Below are positions 1-11,224 of a DNA stretch of 64,000 bases, piece after piece. The notes under the pieces are model-generated. The model was not told where the DNA came from, did not search any database, and worked only from the letters and a program-made list of their open reading frames with translations. The translations under genes were made by a program, and so were the position numbers. This DNA comes from Dinochytrium kinnereticum (lineage: Eukaryota > Chytridiomycota > Chytridiomycetes > Chytridiales > Chytridiaceae), in contig JADGJT010000061.1 in the NCBI GenBank assembly GCA_027604005.1, positions 1 through 64,000 of the forward strand, written 5' to 3'. Each line of letters begins with the position of its first letter. The first letter of the stretch is position 1.

Positions 1-28
1 AAAAAAAAAAAAAAAGCAATTTCTATAC

Positions 29-1552
29 CCATCACATCGTCTGACACTTCATGTCTGCAGAAAGAACCAAAAATTCCTGCCTGGTCAAGGAACCGACCAT
101 GGCGCTTGTAGGTATTCTGCCCAGCCCTGAAATTTGGCCCGCATGATTCATCCACATTCGTTTCGGAGCTAGTAGAAACGGTGGTTGCAGTGGGAACTCT
201 GTCGGCTTCCTCTGGGTCTTGAAACATTGACTCTAGAATGGAGCTGCCTGAGTTTGACCCGCCTCCTGACCGGACATTCAGCTTTTTAGCTGAGAAATAT
301 CCATCCATCATCTGTATCATGTGATTATTTACATAAAAGTAAACAGATATCCTTACCCTCATAACAATGCCATGAGTTTTACGTTTAGACCCTCGGCATG
401 GGCAGACTGTGCGTCCAGGCCCATTCTTAACAAAAATTTCTTCTAGGTAGCGGCCATGCCACACAAGATGAAGTACTTGGGAAAACTGGTACATGGCACT
501 CCTGAACTTGTTATAGAGGGGCGAGTCGTGAGCCCTCGTGAACTTGTTTTGAGGAATAAATAAAATTTCAGTAATTGCCAAATAATTAAGTGATCCATCA
601 TGCAATCTGTAAGCATGCTTTAGTGTATGAACCCCAAAACCAGTATCTGGAAAAAAAAGGTGTTTAATCACAATTTAAAGGAAGCAGAATCAAAAAAACT
701 TCTACCTGGTGTTGTTGGAGACCATGGCATATAACCATAAGACATCATGACCACAGGGAGAAAATGGCACGAGCAAACACTAAAGGTAGCTGACATTGGC
801 AGGCTTCGAGACTGAGAATATAGCTCAACAAAGTGCTCGCGTTTTTCTGCACTTTCATACCCACAGTTTCCAAAAAACATGTCTGAATCAACAGGACCTG
901 TCTCAACAGGACCCTCTAAGTGAAAAGGTAAATATTTCTCTATAAGGTCGAATCTGATTTTATCGAAAGCAGCGTCGAATCTCTCCTTGTCCTCCCTGTG
1001 GCTAGATTTCCAGCGCTCCCTATTATCAGACCCAAAAGATAAAGATGCACTAAAAACATCACCATCACCCCCATTCCATCCTTCCAAATTAAAATCATCT
1101 CTAGTCTGAATGTCTTCTGGCCCACGTGGACAATCCAGCTCTTCATGATGGGCATTGTCTGAATGCTCTTGTATGTGGACTTCATCAGCGTGATATTGAG
1201 GGGGATTGACCATATGCTTCGTGAATGTGTCTGCTGATCTTTCATTCCCCGTAGGCGACATAACTTGTGATCCTGGGTCAATCAGAGTTGGTGTACTTCC
1301 CGGAGAGAGCGTTTTGGCCCGTCGACGTTTTTCTTTTTGTTTCAGCGTGTGTGGCGAGTTCGCGGTTGCTGATCCAAAACGAGTAGATTCATAAATAACT
1401 TTGTTTTCCTCGTCCATTCGCTTCCGATTTTCTTCATATTCGGCCTCAGTGAGCCTTACTGGCGGTAGCAGCTCGCCGTCAAGGTACTCCTTAAGCCCAG
1501 GAAGCTTTGAGGTACTGCTGAGCATGTCTCTCTGTTTTCGCTTCGGTCCCAT
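29..1552 (-). mobile_element. KDZ-family transposase, 5' part, runs off the left edge
   Basis: Three exons are visible: 706-1552, 357-646 and 29-311. All junctions keep one open frame. The N-terminal ~200 residues are charged and unremarkable. They lead into a Cys-cluster segment with a C-x-C pair (VCSCHF) and GYMPWSP, the pattern found beside KDZ (Kyakuja-Dileera-Zisupton) transposases. Exon 2 carries the helical continuation and CPC. Exon 3 has MDGYFSAKK, then SCGPNFRAGQ and AGIFGSFCRHEV, matching the KDZ core pattern of a C...F-A stretch followed by G-hF-x-x-CRH. The last visible exon ends in phase 1 at a donor, so the catalytic C-terminal half lies outside the window. No stop or frameshift is seen, so it may be an intact element. 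Terminal repeats cannot be judged because only the 5' end is present. The family call is firm; activity is unknown. Confidence 0.82.
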
Positions 1553-2347
1553 ATTTATGTTGCGGCGCTGGAGGGACTTGTGTGAACGCTGCAGTTGGAA
1601 GTGACAATCTGTCGATGCCTGACAATCCTAATGGTGATGATTCCCATGTTGTGCATGTAGTGGCTCGAATCTGTACTCAATCAGGAACCTTCACGCATGT
1701 AGCCACATCTAGGCTGATCTCGCCATTGGACCCGACCCCCTGGAACCTGGGTCATTGGGTACCATACACCAGTTCAAGTAACCGACTGCCTGGAAATGGA
1801 ATTCTGTCATACAGGCAGAAACCTTGTCTTGCCAATGTGCACAAGGATTGGACATCGTTGTTTGGGGAACATTTCTTACGATTTGAAATCGTAACACTAA
1901 CACTTAGCATTCTGCCCACAAGGATGATATCAATACGAGTTCCAATCTCAAAGGCAACACCAGCTTGACTATTGCCGGACAATCGGAGTATCGGCGGTGT
2001 TCAAACTCCTCTCTCCTAAGGATATTTCTGGGTTATCCTCGATATGGCGATGTTTCTTTCCAGCACCAACACGGCATAACGGATTTATCATCTATGTCAG
2101 AAGAACCGGACCAGGAGAACTCGCTTTTCCAGAAAGACTGGGGACTGTGTACATTCATCATTCCTGAAAATAACTGGACTAAAACAATACTCGCACCCAT
2201 GCAATCGGGGAGTGGTAAAGGCAAAAATGAAGGCAAAGAAAGACAATAGTATCCCAGGAATCCGAATGATATTTGGTCTATCACAACCCCACAGCCCCCC
2301 CCACAAGAACAGGAGAGGAAACGAGAGAGAGAACGTGCAGTGCGAGT
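1553..2347. other. Intergenic, KDZ start to RPL14 end
   Basis: This 795-bp stretch holds the presumed 5' flank of the KDZ gene and the 3' flank of RPL14, both transcribed leftward. It contains open frames of up to about 128 codons on the plus strand, but none resembles a known protein or has splice partners. If the KDZ element has a terminal repeat at this end, it should lie here; I could not pick one out by eye. Confidence 0.5.
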
Positions 2348-3308
2348 TTAGATGGTACCCTTCTGAAGGGCAGCCTTCCTGAGCTTGGAAAACTCCTTTC
2401 CAACAACCGCCCTGCGCTGCTTCCTGGCGACAAGGAGCTTGAAGCGGTCGAAGTCGGTGAGGTTCTGGCGGACGGTCCTGGTGTGGAGCTTCTTGGCCCA
2501 GGCGGTCTTGCTCCACTTGCCAGCAACGTCAGCCTTCTCGATGGCTGCCTTGATGGCGGGGGTTCCACCAGCACGGGGGACCTTAACAGCAATGCTGGTC
2601 AGGTTGACGCGCTTAAGGGCGATAACCTGGCGGGGGACGCCAGAGTTGGGGCCGTCAATGAGGACCTATCCAAAAGTTTTGTTAGTTGGCATACGTACAG
2701 GGCTTCTTCACGTCAGGAAGAGGAAATGTCGGGAGAGATTGTTTACCCTGGAATGGTCGACAATGTCGACGATGACGGCGAGCTTCCCGTTGTAGGGACC
2801 GTAGTTCACGAGAACGACACGGCCAACCTCGACGAACCTTGTGAAAACCTGTGGAAATGAAAGGAAAGGAGTTAGATCCCTTGGTTTCAAACGGACATTG
2901 AGCTGCAGGGAGGTTTTGAGAGCCGCTGCTTTCCATCCATATCCAGTCGTTACTACTCAATCGTCCAATGTTCATCTCTGGCTTCCATGCGGTGTACCAG
3001 CGGATCAAGCCAGCCCTCAGAAGAACAGTGTTCATGCCGTTCTTCACAATGCCAGCGGCTGACGCCCCACAGCGATTGAGCGAAAAGGGCATGCATCTAA
3101 CGCATTGATGCACAGAGTAGCCATGCGCTTGACCACCAGACTTTCAACCCATCCCATCCATCCATCCAGCTGAGTGCACATCCACCCATCGTATCCAGAG
3201 TATCCGCTCCCCTTCTTCCGTCCGCCTCCCACACGCCTTTCGCAGCAGCTGTTGCAGGTGCTCCGTTGGCCCTCGCTGGTCGTCACTGCCTGTCGCTATG
3301 CTCACCAT
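2348..3308 (-). CDS. RPL14: 60S ribosomal protein L14 (eL14)
   Basis: Cytosolic large-subunit ribosomal protein of the eL14 family. The coding exons are 3306-3308 (the ATG alone), 2747-2848 and 2348-2665, giving 140 residues. The mature start reads [18 protein letters not shown], followed by [14 protein letters not shown] and [12 protein letters not shown], which matches the N-terminal KOW-like domain of eL14. The C-terminal part has [10 protein letters not shown] and [17 protein letters not shown], the conserved basic helix. Length is normal for the family. The first intron (2849-3305, 457 nt) falls directly after the start codon, a placement common in ribosomal-protein genes, and is much longer than most introns here. 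Both introns are phase 0. The start is fixed by the donor ATG|GTGAGC and by the conserved VF-RFVEVG that begins the second exon. Confidence 0.96.
3153..3170. repeat. ATCC tetranucleotide run in RPL14 intron 1
   Basis: CCATCCATCCATCC-type microsatellite inside the first RPL14 intron. Similar runs occur near 19513-19539 and 55301-55320, so this tetranucleotide is a recurrent low-complexity element in non-coding DNA here. Confidence 0.75.
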
Positions 3309-3858
3309 TGTAGTTTAACTGGGTTGATTTCGAAAGAGACCGAACGTGATACAGACAACCACCCCCAATATGAAATTTTTTTCTATGCCAATAAAATGTT
3401 TGGTTAACTGTCCTTTTGAACTTTGAAAATAACGCACATGTAAAACAAAATATCAAGGAGAGGAGCGCGTGAAAAAAAAAGTACATATGTGGGAAAAAGC
3501 ACAAACTCGCGAATAAAAAAATCCTCAGTAGGAGATAAATACAGGCCGTAAACACAGATAAAGACAGCAGAGATAAGTTACTAAACTGAAGCGCTTCATT
3601 CACCTGAGAATGAAGCAGAAAAGCAAGGGCGTGTGCACAGCATAGAAACAATTCATGGGCAATAGTGGTGGGGTCTCAATAACCGAAGCCAAAAAAAAAG
3701 GCGGGGGGTGGGCTATGGAGAGAATGAAGGAAAGATATTTGGGATGGGTAGCATTGCCTGAAACCAGTTGAAAACACGTAAAGGTGGGTGTCGGAAACTC
3801 AAATAAATCTGCTAGGAGCAAAGTAAATGTCGCCTGAAATAAATATAACACATCTTAA
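3309..3858. other. Intergenic, upstream of RPL14
   Basis: About 550 bp with no recognisable gene. It should include the RPL14 promoter and the 3' end of the gene to its right. Short A/T runs are the only visible structure. Confidence 0.5.
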
Positions 3859-5878
3859 TCAACCAAGAGTAGGATGTCGCAGAGGAACATTGTTATTCCT
3901 CTTTGACCTAAAAAATCCACCAGCACTTGCAGAGTTCCAACCCCTCAGGTGATTCACATCCTGGCTCGGAAAACTCTCGGGTTGCATCGAGAGCGTTCGG
4001 TACTCCATACTCCTTTGAACCCTGGCATATTCCTGGTCTAAGACAAATTCATCCCCCTGCTTCTCAACAATGATCCCAAGGCGATGCCTCCGAAGATTTC
4101 TTGAGCGTCCGCCGCAGCTATTAGCGTCTGCGGAGGTCTCTGACATAGTTGAACCTCGAGTTGCCATTTTTTCTTGCCAAGCATCAGAAGAGCGCGTCAC
4201 GATGTAACTGGTGTGGTGGGATGATAACTTTGTTGGGGCAAAGGAGGCCGAGAGTTCATCAGCCTCTTTCATAATCTGAGAGAGCTTGGTTAAGTTGTCC
4301 TTATGCATTTGCTGGAAAAAAGGCAGTTATTAGTTAGACAGTGGTTCTTCGTTTGTTTGGCATTCACTTTGATAATCTACATACCTCTTTAATATCTTTT
4401 TGTGAGTCCGCTTTCCGAGTTATAATATCTTCTGAGAAAATAGAGGACTTCCTAGGGCTTATTTCATCAACCCCCTCAATCCTCATTCCTTCCAAAAATC
4501 CATCTATAAGGGAGGTTTCATCTTCATCCAGCATGGATAAAGGAGATTTGGGCTCAACTATAGGTGTGATGGTCCCGTCAGCTACAGTAGCCATCGCAGC
4601 CCTCGCCATCCGTAAGTTCGCATCCACAGCGTTCTGGCTTTCCACAATTAGGTCGAGAACCTTTGCTGATATCTGCTCAAGAGTTTTAGATGAATCCGTT
4701 GCCCCTTTCTTCACAATGTGGAGGCATTCAATCATACGATTGTGGAGGTCTTCATCCGGTGTAGAATCTGACAGCGTTCGAAGAAGCTGCTCGATCATCT
4801 CATTACGGTCATCAGATGATGGGTCCTGGTTTTCAGGTCCAGAGCAATGTCCTAGAGTCTCAAATTCCTCCGGAGACCTAATTGGCTGTTTAAGGTCTCG
4901 CAACATTCCCTCTAATGTTCCAGAGAGTCCATCTGAGACGATATTTGATCTTCTTTTTGACTTGGGTCTCGTGTTCGTTTGAAAGGATGTTCTTGACCTA
5001 TTAGGTGACCCCGCTTCGCAGACGATTCCCACATCAAATGACGAGTTTGTGCGTGTCCGAAGACCGTCTTCCCGTTTTCCCGATGACGCCGCAGCAATCA
5101 TATCAAGCACGCTCTTCCATCCTACCATCGTCACCGCTAGCTCCCGAGTCGCCAGCAGCTCCTTCCGCCTTTCCTCAAACATTTTTAGACACTGTCTTTC
5201 AAACACCTCAGCCTTCATCCTCATCATCTCAAGCTCTGCGCGGACCTTGAACAGCTCTGACGCGGTATTGCTATGTGCCGTGATGGTGATGGATGATGTT
5301 GTTGAGGCAGCCGATGTTGACTTGGCGCTCGTCGGGGACGGCTGGAGGGTCTTAGTCGGTGAAGATGAGGCTGGGGAGCTAGTCGCGGTTTGGATGGGTG
5401 TAATGTTTGTGGTGTTAATGGCTGTGAGTCCAGCTGCTGCACCACGGGTTCGGTTGTTTGATATTGCTATTCCAAGTTGCTGAGCACTGATGTCGGCGAA
5501 GCGTATTTGCTCCTCAAGTGCCTTCACAGCTGGTATAATCACGGCCCTATCTGATGTCAATGGAGCGGATGCTGGGAGAGAGATTGTCGAGTAAGCCCCC
5601 ATAGCGTTTCCAGTTGACGGTGATGAAGCCAATTGAACACTAGGCTGCGATGCATGTTTCTCCTGCTGTTCTCCCGATGAGAAGGACGAGACTGAGTCCG
5701 AAGAAGAAAGTGGCTTGCCATTCGCTTTGAGTGAAATGCCAGAGTCCACCAAAGATGCAGACTTTCGGTCTCCTACTTTCGCAACCTCTCCTTCTGAAGA
5801 TGCCTCCTGTGACAAAGATTGATTCGAGGCTCCTCGACGGGAGCCAAAGAGTCCGAGCAATGATGCTGAGGGCATCAT
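3859..5878 (-). CDS. Unrecognised Ser-rich coiled-coil protein, 648 residues
   Basis: Two exons, 4385-5878 and 3859-4311, joined in phase 0 across a 73-nt intron, encode 648 residues. I do not recognise the family. The first ~200 residues are Ser/Thr/Pro/Ala-rich and probably disordered, apart from a short helix near residue 120 (ALEEQIRFADIS). Around residues 205-265 there is a charged amphipathic helix (ELFKVRAELEMMRMKAEVFE, then ERRKELLATREL) that looks like a coiled coil. A second helical block follows near residues 360-430, with repeated acidic/basic helices. The C-terminal 60 residues are basic and polar and end in a PLRHPTLG tail. No membrane segment, signal peptide or catalytic motif is visible. 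The composition suggests a cytoskeletal, trafficking or signalling adaptor, but that is a guess. The start MMPSASLLGLFG is the only plausible in-frame ATG context before stops. Confidence 0.75.
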
Positions 5879-6866
5879 GTTCCTTCGTCTCTGGCGGATA
5901 TGTGGTTTTTGGTTTTGTTATGAAGTTTTGCTGAGTTTTAAAAATAGTGGTCAATAACAAGGGTTGCAACAGGTCACTGGTGTCTGGTCTGCTCTGAGTG
6001 TAGGTGGATGAGTCTATGCAAGCTTTTGACCTCCAAAGTCCTTTGGACTTTAAAGTAGAGGCGATTCTTTCGTTGGTTATTTACGACGGGAACTTGTGAA
6101 TGACCAGACAACCATGCCGTCCGGCAAAAGCTCACCTCTGCAGGTTATTTTTGTTAGGGAGGAGTGTCGGAGTCTGATTCTTCAAAAATACTCAATTGTT
6201 TCGGACTTAAAAAAAGTCGTGACAATCTCTTCCTGTAACAGCATCCACAGAGCAATAATAGGGAAAAAGCCTCCCACAATTATTAGTGCTAATATATATT
6301 TGGAAAAAGATAAGAGCTTCGTGAAGGGGTGGCCGTTATATCTGCAAAACCATCGTCCATGGGGAACTTTTACACCACTTTTTAAGGATTACGCAAGTTG
6401 AGTTCCAACCCAAAAAGTATACAACAACAGTCCCAGCAAATGCCTTTAGAGAAAAATATAGTAAACTAATTCAATGAAAATCTACAGACTCCCAATCCAC
6501 CTCGTCCACATAATAGCAACCATAAATATTTTCAAAAGGATTAACCGACTCCAAATCAAAAAATAAACAAAAAGAAAACAGCATCCTTTGAAGGAATCCA
6601 GCAGCCAAGAAACACCTCCAACGATAAGCAGCAAAAACGAAGATTACAATCGGTAAAGTCGAGTTAGTAAAAGTTAAAATCAAACAGCAATTGGCCGGAT
6701 CGGTGAAAGAGCGTCTTCTTGCGATCTATGCTGAACAAAACCATCGATACACTCCTTCGAGCTAACTCCATAAGACCTCTCCGCCGCAAAAATGTAGTTT
6801 GGGACTAAGAAGCGCAAAAGACATTAGCTACGAGTAAAAACTTATACGAAGTTAAGCAATAGGACT
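5879..6866. other. Intergenic, about 1 kb
   Basis: This separates the unrecognised coiled-coil gene from the 3' end of CIMIP2. Open frames of 70-100 codons occur on both strands, but their composition is that of AT-rich non-coding DNA and none resembles a protein family. It should hold the upstream gene's promoter and the CIMIP2 3' untranslated region. Confidence 0.5.
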
Positions 6867-8234
6867 TCACATACTGTGACCGCGGTATCCAGGAATCGGC
6901 AATGATTTTGAAAGATCCTTTTTTGGAAGTTGAGTTCCTTGCTGGTTTTGAATACGACCCTTGTGGTCTCGATGGTTGAAGTTGTCGTAAGCGATCTCCG
7001 TTGTCTTGCCAAAAGTTGTGGCGAAGCCGTACTTGCTTCCCGGAATAAAGCCAGTAAAGCCTGGTTAAGTGTGAAAAGAATCTTTTTAGGGTCTTCCCAG
7101 TATAAAAATGCATAGGTATTTTTCATCAACTTAGGCTGTCCGCATATACGGTTCTTGTTCTTTTTTTTGATTAAATGTGCTGCGATACTTACCTGGGATG
7201 GGGTTTGTCTTGGCAATGTTCTTAGCCTTCTGACCCTTGAAGGGCTCCTGGTAAAGGTCGCGTTTGGGGCGGGGCAAAGTGAATTCATCAATCGCCTTCC
7301 TAACGCTGTCAGAGTATGGCTTAAGTCGCAATTAGTTAATGCTCACCAACTTGACGGAGGGAACAAAAAGGGGCGAAAAAGTACAATCATATTCCTACCT
7401 CCCCAAAGTGGTTCTGTAGCCTCGGAACGAATCCAGTGTAGCCTGAAATGAACGTCTTCTCAACGTGGTTAGGTGGAAGCTTGTAAGGGCTCCTATCATC
7501 CACCCTGCTCGAGGCAGCTGAGTAAGCGAACGTTGGCTCGGGTGGTGACGAGTGGATAGGTGTGATGCCGCTACCGCTGTGCTTGGTTGAGGTGGAGTTG
7601 CTCTTGGACGATGATTTGTCCTTGCTGCCAGATTGCACCTGCTTTGCAGAGATGATGGGCTTTTGCTCGTCCTTGATCGCCCTTATTCTGGCTGGAAGTT
7701 CGCTCTTAGACTTCAGCATTGACATGAAGTCGGCGAGGGAGGCGTTGGTAGTTTCTACATAAGGCCTGCCGAAGTGTTCTTGCGATCGGGGAATGTAGCC
7801 TTTTTTATACGCCGATAAAAGATGTCATTAAATTGTCTATCTTTTGACAACGAGAGGACGGGAGAAGTGGCGAGAAGAAATAAAAAAAGGATGGCCACAG
7901 GAAAGCATGAAGAGTACTAACCAGTGTACCCAGGAACTGGTGGGAACGAAAACCTATCATCTGCTGTAGCGTACTTATTCCCCTTTTTCCAGACATATTC
8001 CTGCTGCTCATCGGTGGCCCCACTCCCGGACCCCAGGGCTTCCCTCTTTGCCCTGAGCTCGGCAATGTGGCTGGCGTGCTCACGCTGAATATGTCCCTGC
8101 TTAAGTGACGAATCGGTCTGTAGGATGTGTCGCGTGGCATTGCCATAGGTAAGCCCAAATTGGTACTTCAGGGATGGAACGAAGCCTGCGAAACCAGGGG
8201 TGGCGATGCAGGTTGTCTCTTCCTTTAGAGTCAT
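6867..8234 (-). CDS. CIMIP2: Ciliary microtubule inner protein 2 (FAM166/DUF2475 family)
   Basis: Exons 7922-8234, 7399-7799, 7193-7319 and 6867-7060 encode 344 residues. The protein carries repeated PGYTGxIP-x8-FG modules. They are GFAGFVPSLKYQFG near residue 14, GYTGYIPRSQEHFG near 102, GYTGFVPRLQNHFG near 225, GFTGFIPGSKYGFA near 280, and a terminal PGYRGH. This is the signature of the DUF2475/FAM166 family, whose vertebrate members line the lumen of axonemal doublet microtubules. The linkers are polar and low-complexity. Three splice sites fall inside or beside the repeats, and each junction restores the G-Y-T-G or following motif exactly, which supports the model. A gene of this family implies a motile flagellum, as in chytrid zoospores. 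There is no catalytic function; the role is structural. Whether it corresponds to FAM166A, B or C cannot be told from sequence alone. Confidence 0.87.
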
Positions 8235-8913
8235 GCTTGCAAATGAACTGGTGCTGCACTTCTTCTGATGGGAGGCCGCGGTCTTTAGTACTGTTGAAGG
8301 GAATTGCTTAAGCCGTTATGATAACTTGTCGCCTGCTGTGGAGGAGCGGTTAACCGCGGGAAGTGTGGGGATCAGAATGCTATTAATTAGGCAGAGTATG
8401 TGATGTGGGCTGAATATGCATGCAATGTGAATGTCGATGTGCGGGATGCTCGCCTCAAGATTCCCATCAAGATTTACGTCGCGTCTCAGCGTGTTTTGCC
8501 AGAAACCATAAAATCCATGATCTTAAGCTTTTTTCCTACATATATACTTTGTTTTTTTTTATTTTCTCAATCCATTTCTACAAGAAAAACGTTTGCGGCA
8601 AAGGGGGATTTAATGAAAGCAAGAGAAGTAGAAGTGAAGAAAGTACACTAATAAGTACGCATGAATGATGAGCAACCCAAAAAGACTGAATAAGCCTCAT
8701 ATCCCTGAGAAGACAATGACAAAAGAAGCAACCCTCAAATGAGCAGGGACTATTGAAACACCCAAGCCAAGCGAAATGGAAAGGGCAAATAAAAAAGAGG
8801 AGGTTCCCTCTATGCATGCACCTTCCCCCTTAACCCACCAACGCACATTAGACAAAGGGTAGCACGCACTCGAGAATTCATCTCCTCACACTCTTTAACC
8901 CTCACGGAAGCAC
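8235..8913. other. Intergenic, CIMIP2 promoter and ERG6 3' flank
   Basis: About 680 bp with no supported gene. It must contain the promoter of CIMIP2 at its left end and the 3' untranslated region of ERG6 at its right end. No repeat or RNA-like structure stood out. Confidence 0.5.
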
Positions 8914-10603
8914 TTACGCAGCAGCAGGAGCCGAGAGAGGTTTCCTAACAAGGAAGAAGAACATGGGGGTAAAGACACCCTCCCTGCCAGCAATAATAAG
9001 GTTGTCGGCAGCCGAGTTGAGAAGCTTGGAGACCTTGCAGGTACCAGCGGGTGCAAGGCGGAGGGTCTCGAGCATCCAGACCATGGAGTCGGTGATACTA
9101 TTAAGCAAACCAGAGTTAGAGAGGGTTTTCATTTTCAGAGAATTGGCATGAACTACTCACGCTCGGCCGAAGTAGGTGCGGGTGAACTGAGCGGGGTCGA
9201 AAAGGTTGTAGGCACCAACGAGAGGCTGGTACCAGGGCTCCATCGCGCTCTCGGTGATGTTGTCAACCTCAGCCAAGTCAGCGCTCTCGATAATTTCGAA
9301 GCCGACAGTCTTCAGGGCCTGAAGACACTCAGGGATGGTGTAGAACTTAGCGATCGAGTTGCCTTCCTACATCATCCAGAGAGAAGAGGGTAAGAACAAG
9401 CATCCATTACAACATAGAACGCAAAGTAATAACGGCGAAAAAGATACTAACCTCGACAAGGTGGACAACCTTCTTGATCGAAAGGTCAGCCTCGTCGTAC
9501 TTGGTGGTGGTGCACCACTCGTAGCAAGAGGCGACACCTCCAGGCTTAAGAACACGGAAGATCTCGCCATACACGTCCTCGAGACGAGGGGCGTGGCAAG
9601 TGGCCTCAATACCATAGACGGCGTCAAAGTGACCATCGGGGAAGGGCATGTTGCAGAAGTCGCCGACAACGGCGCTGCAGAGCTTGCTGAGACCGTGCTT
9701 CTCGGCGAGGACACCGCAGCGCTTGACCTGGTACTCGTTGTTGTTGATGCCGGTGACGCGGGCGCCAGAGAACTTGGCAATCTCCCTCATCGGGCCACCT
9801 TTTAAGAGGGGAAAATGGTCAGAAGACAGAACCATGGCCATGAAAACGATCTTTGACTGTTCAACTTACCAACACCGCAGCCAACGTCGAGAACGTGCTG
9901 TCCGGGCTTCAACCCCATCTTAAGAGCAAGGTAGTCCTCGTGACGGGCAATGTTCTGTTGGAAGGAGGTGTCCTTGAACATACGGGCAAAGTGGAACGAG
10001 AAGCCCCAACCTGGGAAAGGAATGAGGGTTAGGAGGGGGAAGGCAATTGTTAAAAGATTGCTCATGGACGAATTCCAATTGCTAAAGAAAGGTGGAGCTC
10101 CGTCTTAAACAGAGCAGTCCAACGGTTGAGCCGTGGTAGAATGCCTCTGATCATCATGAGCTTATTAAGACTTCCTCCAAAAACGGATGCATGCGCTGAT
10201 AGTCCTGTGGCGAACCAGCGAGTATCAGGACACTCGCATACCCACCCAAGAGGTCGTCACCATGCAAGTATGATCATCCAGCACTCGGACATCGGCCCGA
10301 AAACCCAAACACCAGCCAGAACAGATACTCACCATATTCATAGAAGTCGGTAACAAGGTCGTAGAAGTGGTTGGTGTAAGTCTTGGAGTGGAGCCTACGG
10401 TCCTCCGTGGCAGCATCAGTGTCAGCGAGGTTGCGCTTGTCGGCCTCCCAGTTCTGGAGGTAATCGTCGACGGCAGCCTTGTGCTGCCGGGCGTCCTTGT
10501 TCTTCACACGCAGACGCGCAAGGAAGCCATCAAGGGCGGGGTCGGTGGCGGGCTTGGGCCTGTTGGGGTCAGAGACGGTGACCTTAGCGACGGCGTTGGA
10601 CAT
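8914..10603 (-). CDS. ERG6: Sterol 24-C-methyltransferase
   Basis: S-adenosylmethionine-dependent methyltransferase that alkylates C-24 of the sterol side chain in ergosterol synthesis, normally at the ER or lipid droplets. Exons 10333-10603, 9870-10010, 9452-9798, 9366-9161 and 9097-8914 encode 382 residues. An N-terminal segment ends in [20 protein letters not shown], typical of the family. Motif [18 protein letters not shown], spans an exon junction near residue 135. [24 protein letters not shown] and ATCHAP, then [12 protein letters not shown], are the remaining SAM/sterol motifs. The C-terminal sterol-MT domain (EPWYQPLVG) follows. Length matches yeast Erg6. All five exons are in phase. 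The ATG at 10603 is chosen because it starts MSNAVAKVT just before the conserved region; an in-frame upstream extension would be hydrophobic and unlike the family. The first intron (10011-10332) is unusually long. Confidence 0.96.
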
Positions 10604-11224
10604 TGTGATTAATGTATGGGTGTTAGCGAGTGAAGGAGGGGGAGAGGTGGGTATTTGATGTGGTGAAGGAGGTGAAAAGCAGTATGCGCGTGAAGTAGTA
10701 GGCGAAAAAGCAGCAAAAACAAAAACGCGTGATAATGAAGCAGATACGCGACGGAGGAATGGACAGTGCTGGTCGAACCAATCACCCAATTGATCCTGGC
10801 GCTATCGGCTGGCGCTCTGGCCATGTCGCCACTTGTTCGGCTGCGGAGGTGAATGTTCCCTGCGTTCAATTGGTTTAAGGAGAGCCCAGCAGCCCCTGAG
10901 GAACAGGCCATCATGTCAAATTAATTATGTGTTTTTATTTTTATTTGTTGGAGGTGGTGCCATTTCACTTGCAGGCAGTGAACTCCGAAACAAACGCTGA
11001 AATAAATAAATAAAATGCAGGTGGTGTCTGGATGGTCGAAACCTTCGCCCATCCCATCGGCTAGACGGGCCCGGTAAAAAACGGCGTGAGATCACACAGA
11101 CGCGTCCCCTCGGCGTTGGCTGGCTGCTGGCAGAGGCGGGGTACTGCCACGGATATATCTTCCAAAGCCGTTGTTAACGCAGGCAAGTTTCATAACATGC
11201 AATGCAGCAGGAAACAAGCTGGTG
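10604..11224. other. Intergenic, ERG6 promoter
   Basis: About 620 bp between ERG6 and the 3' end of the splicing-factor gene. It presumably holds the ERG6 promoter. No coding potential, repeat or RNA gene is evident. Confidence 0.5.

Noticed and set aside
1582..1968. A 128-codon plus-strand open frame between KDZ and RPL14
   Set aside because: It has no recognisable motif or partner exon; left as intergenic.
2273..2860. A 195-codon plus-strand open frame over RPL14
   Set aside because: The opposite strand encodes unmistakable eL14 with matching introns, so this is antisense noise.
6096..6401. A 101-codon plus-strand open frame
   Set aside because: No homology pattern, AT-rich composition and no flanking splice logic.
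9359..9805. A 148-codon plus-strand open frame antisense to ERG6
   Set aside because: It is the complement of conserved ERG6 exons, has no splice partners and no family resemblance.
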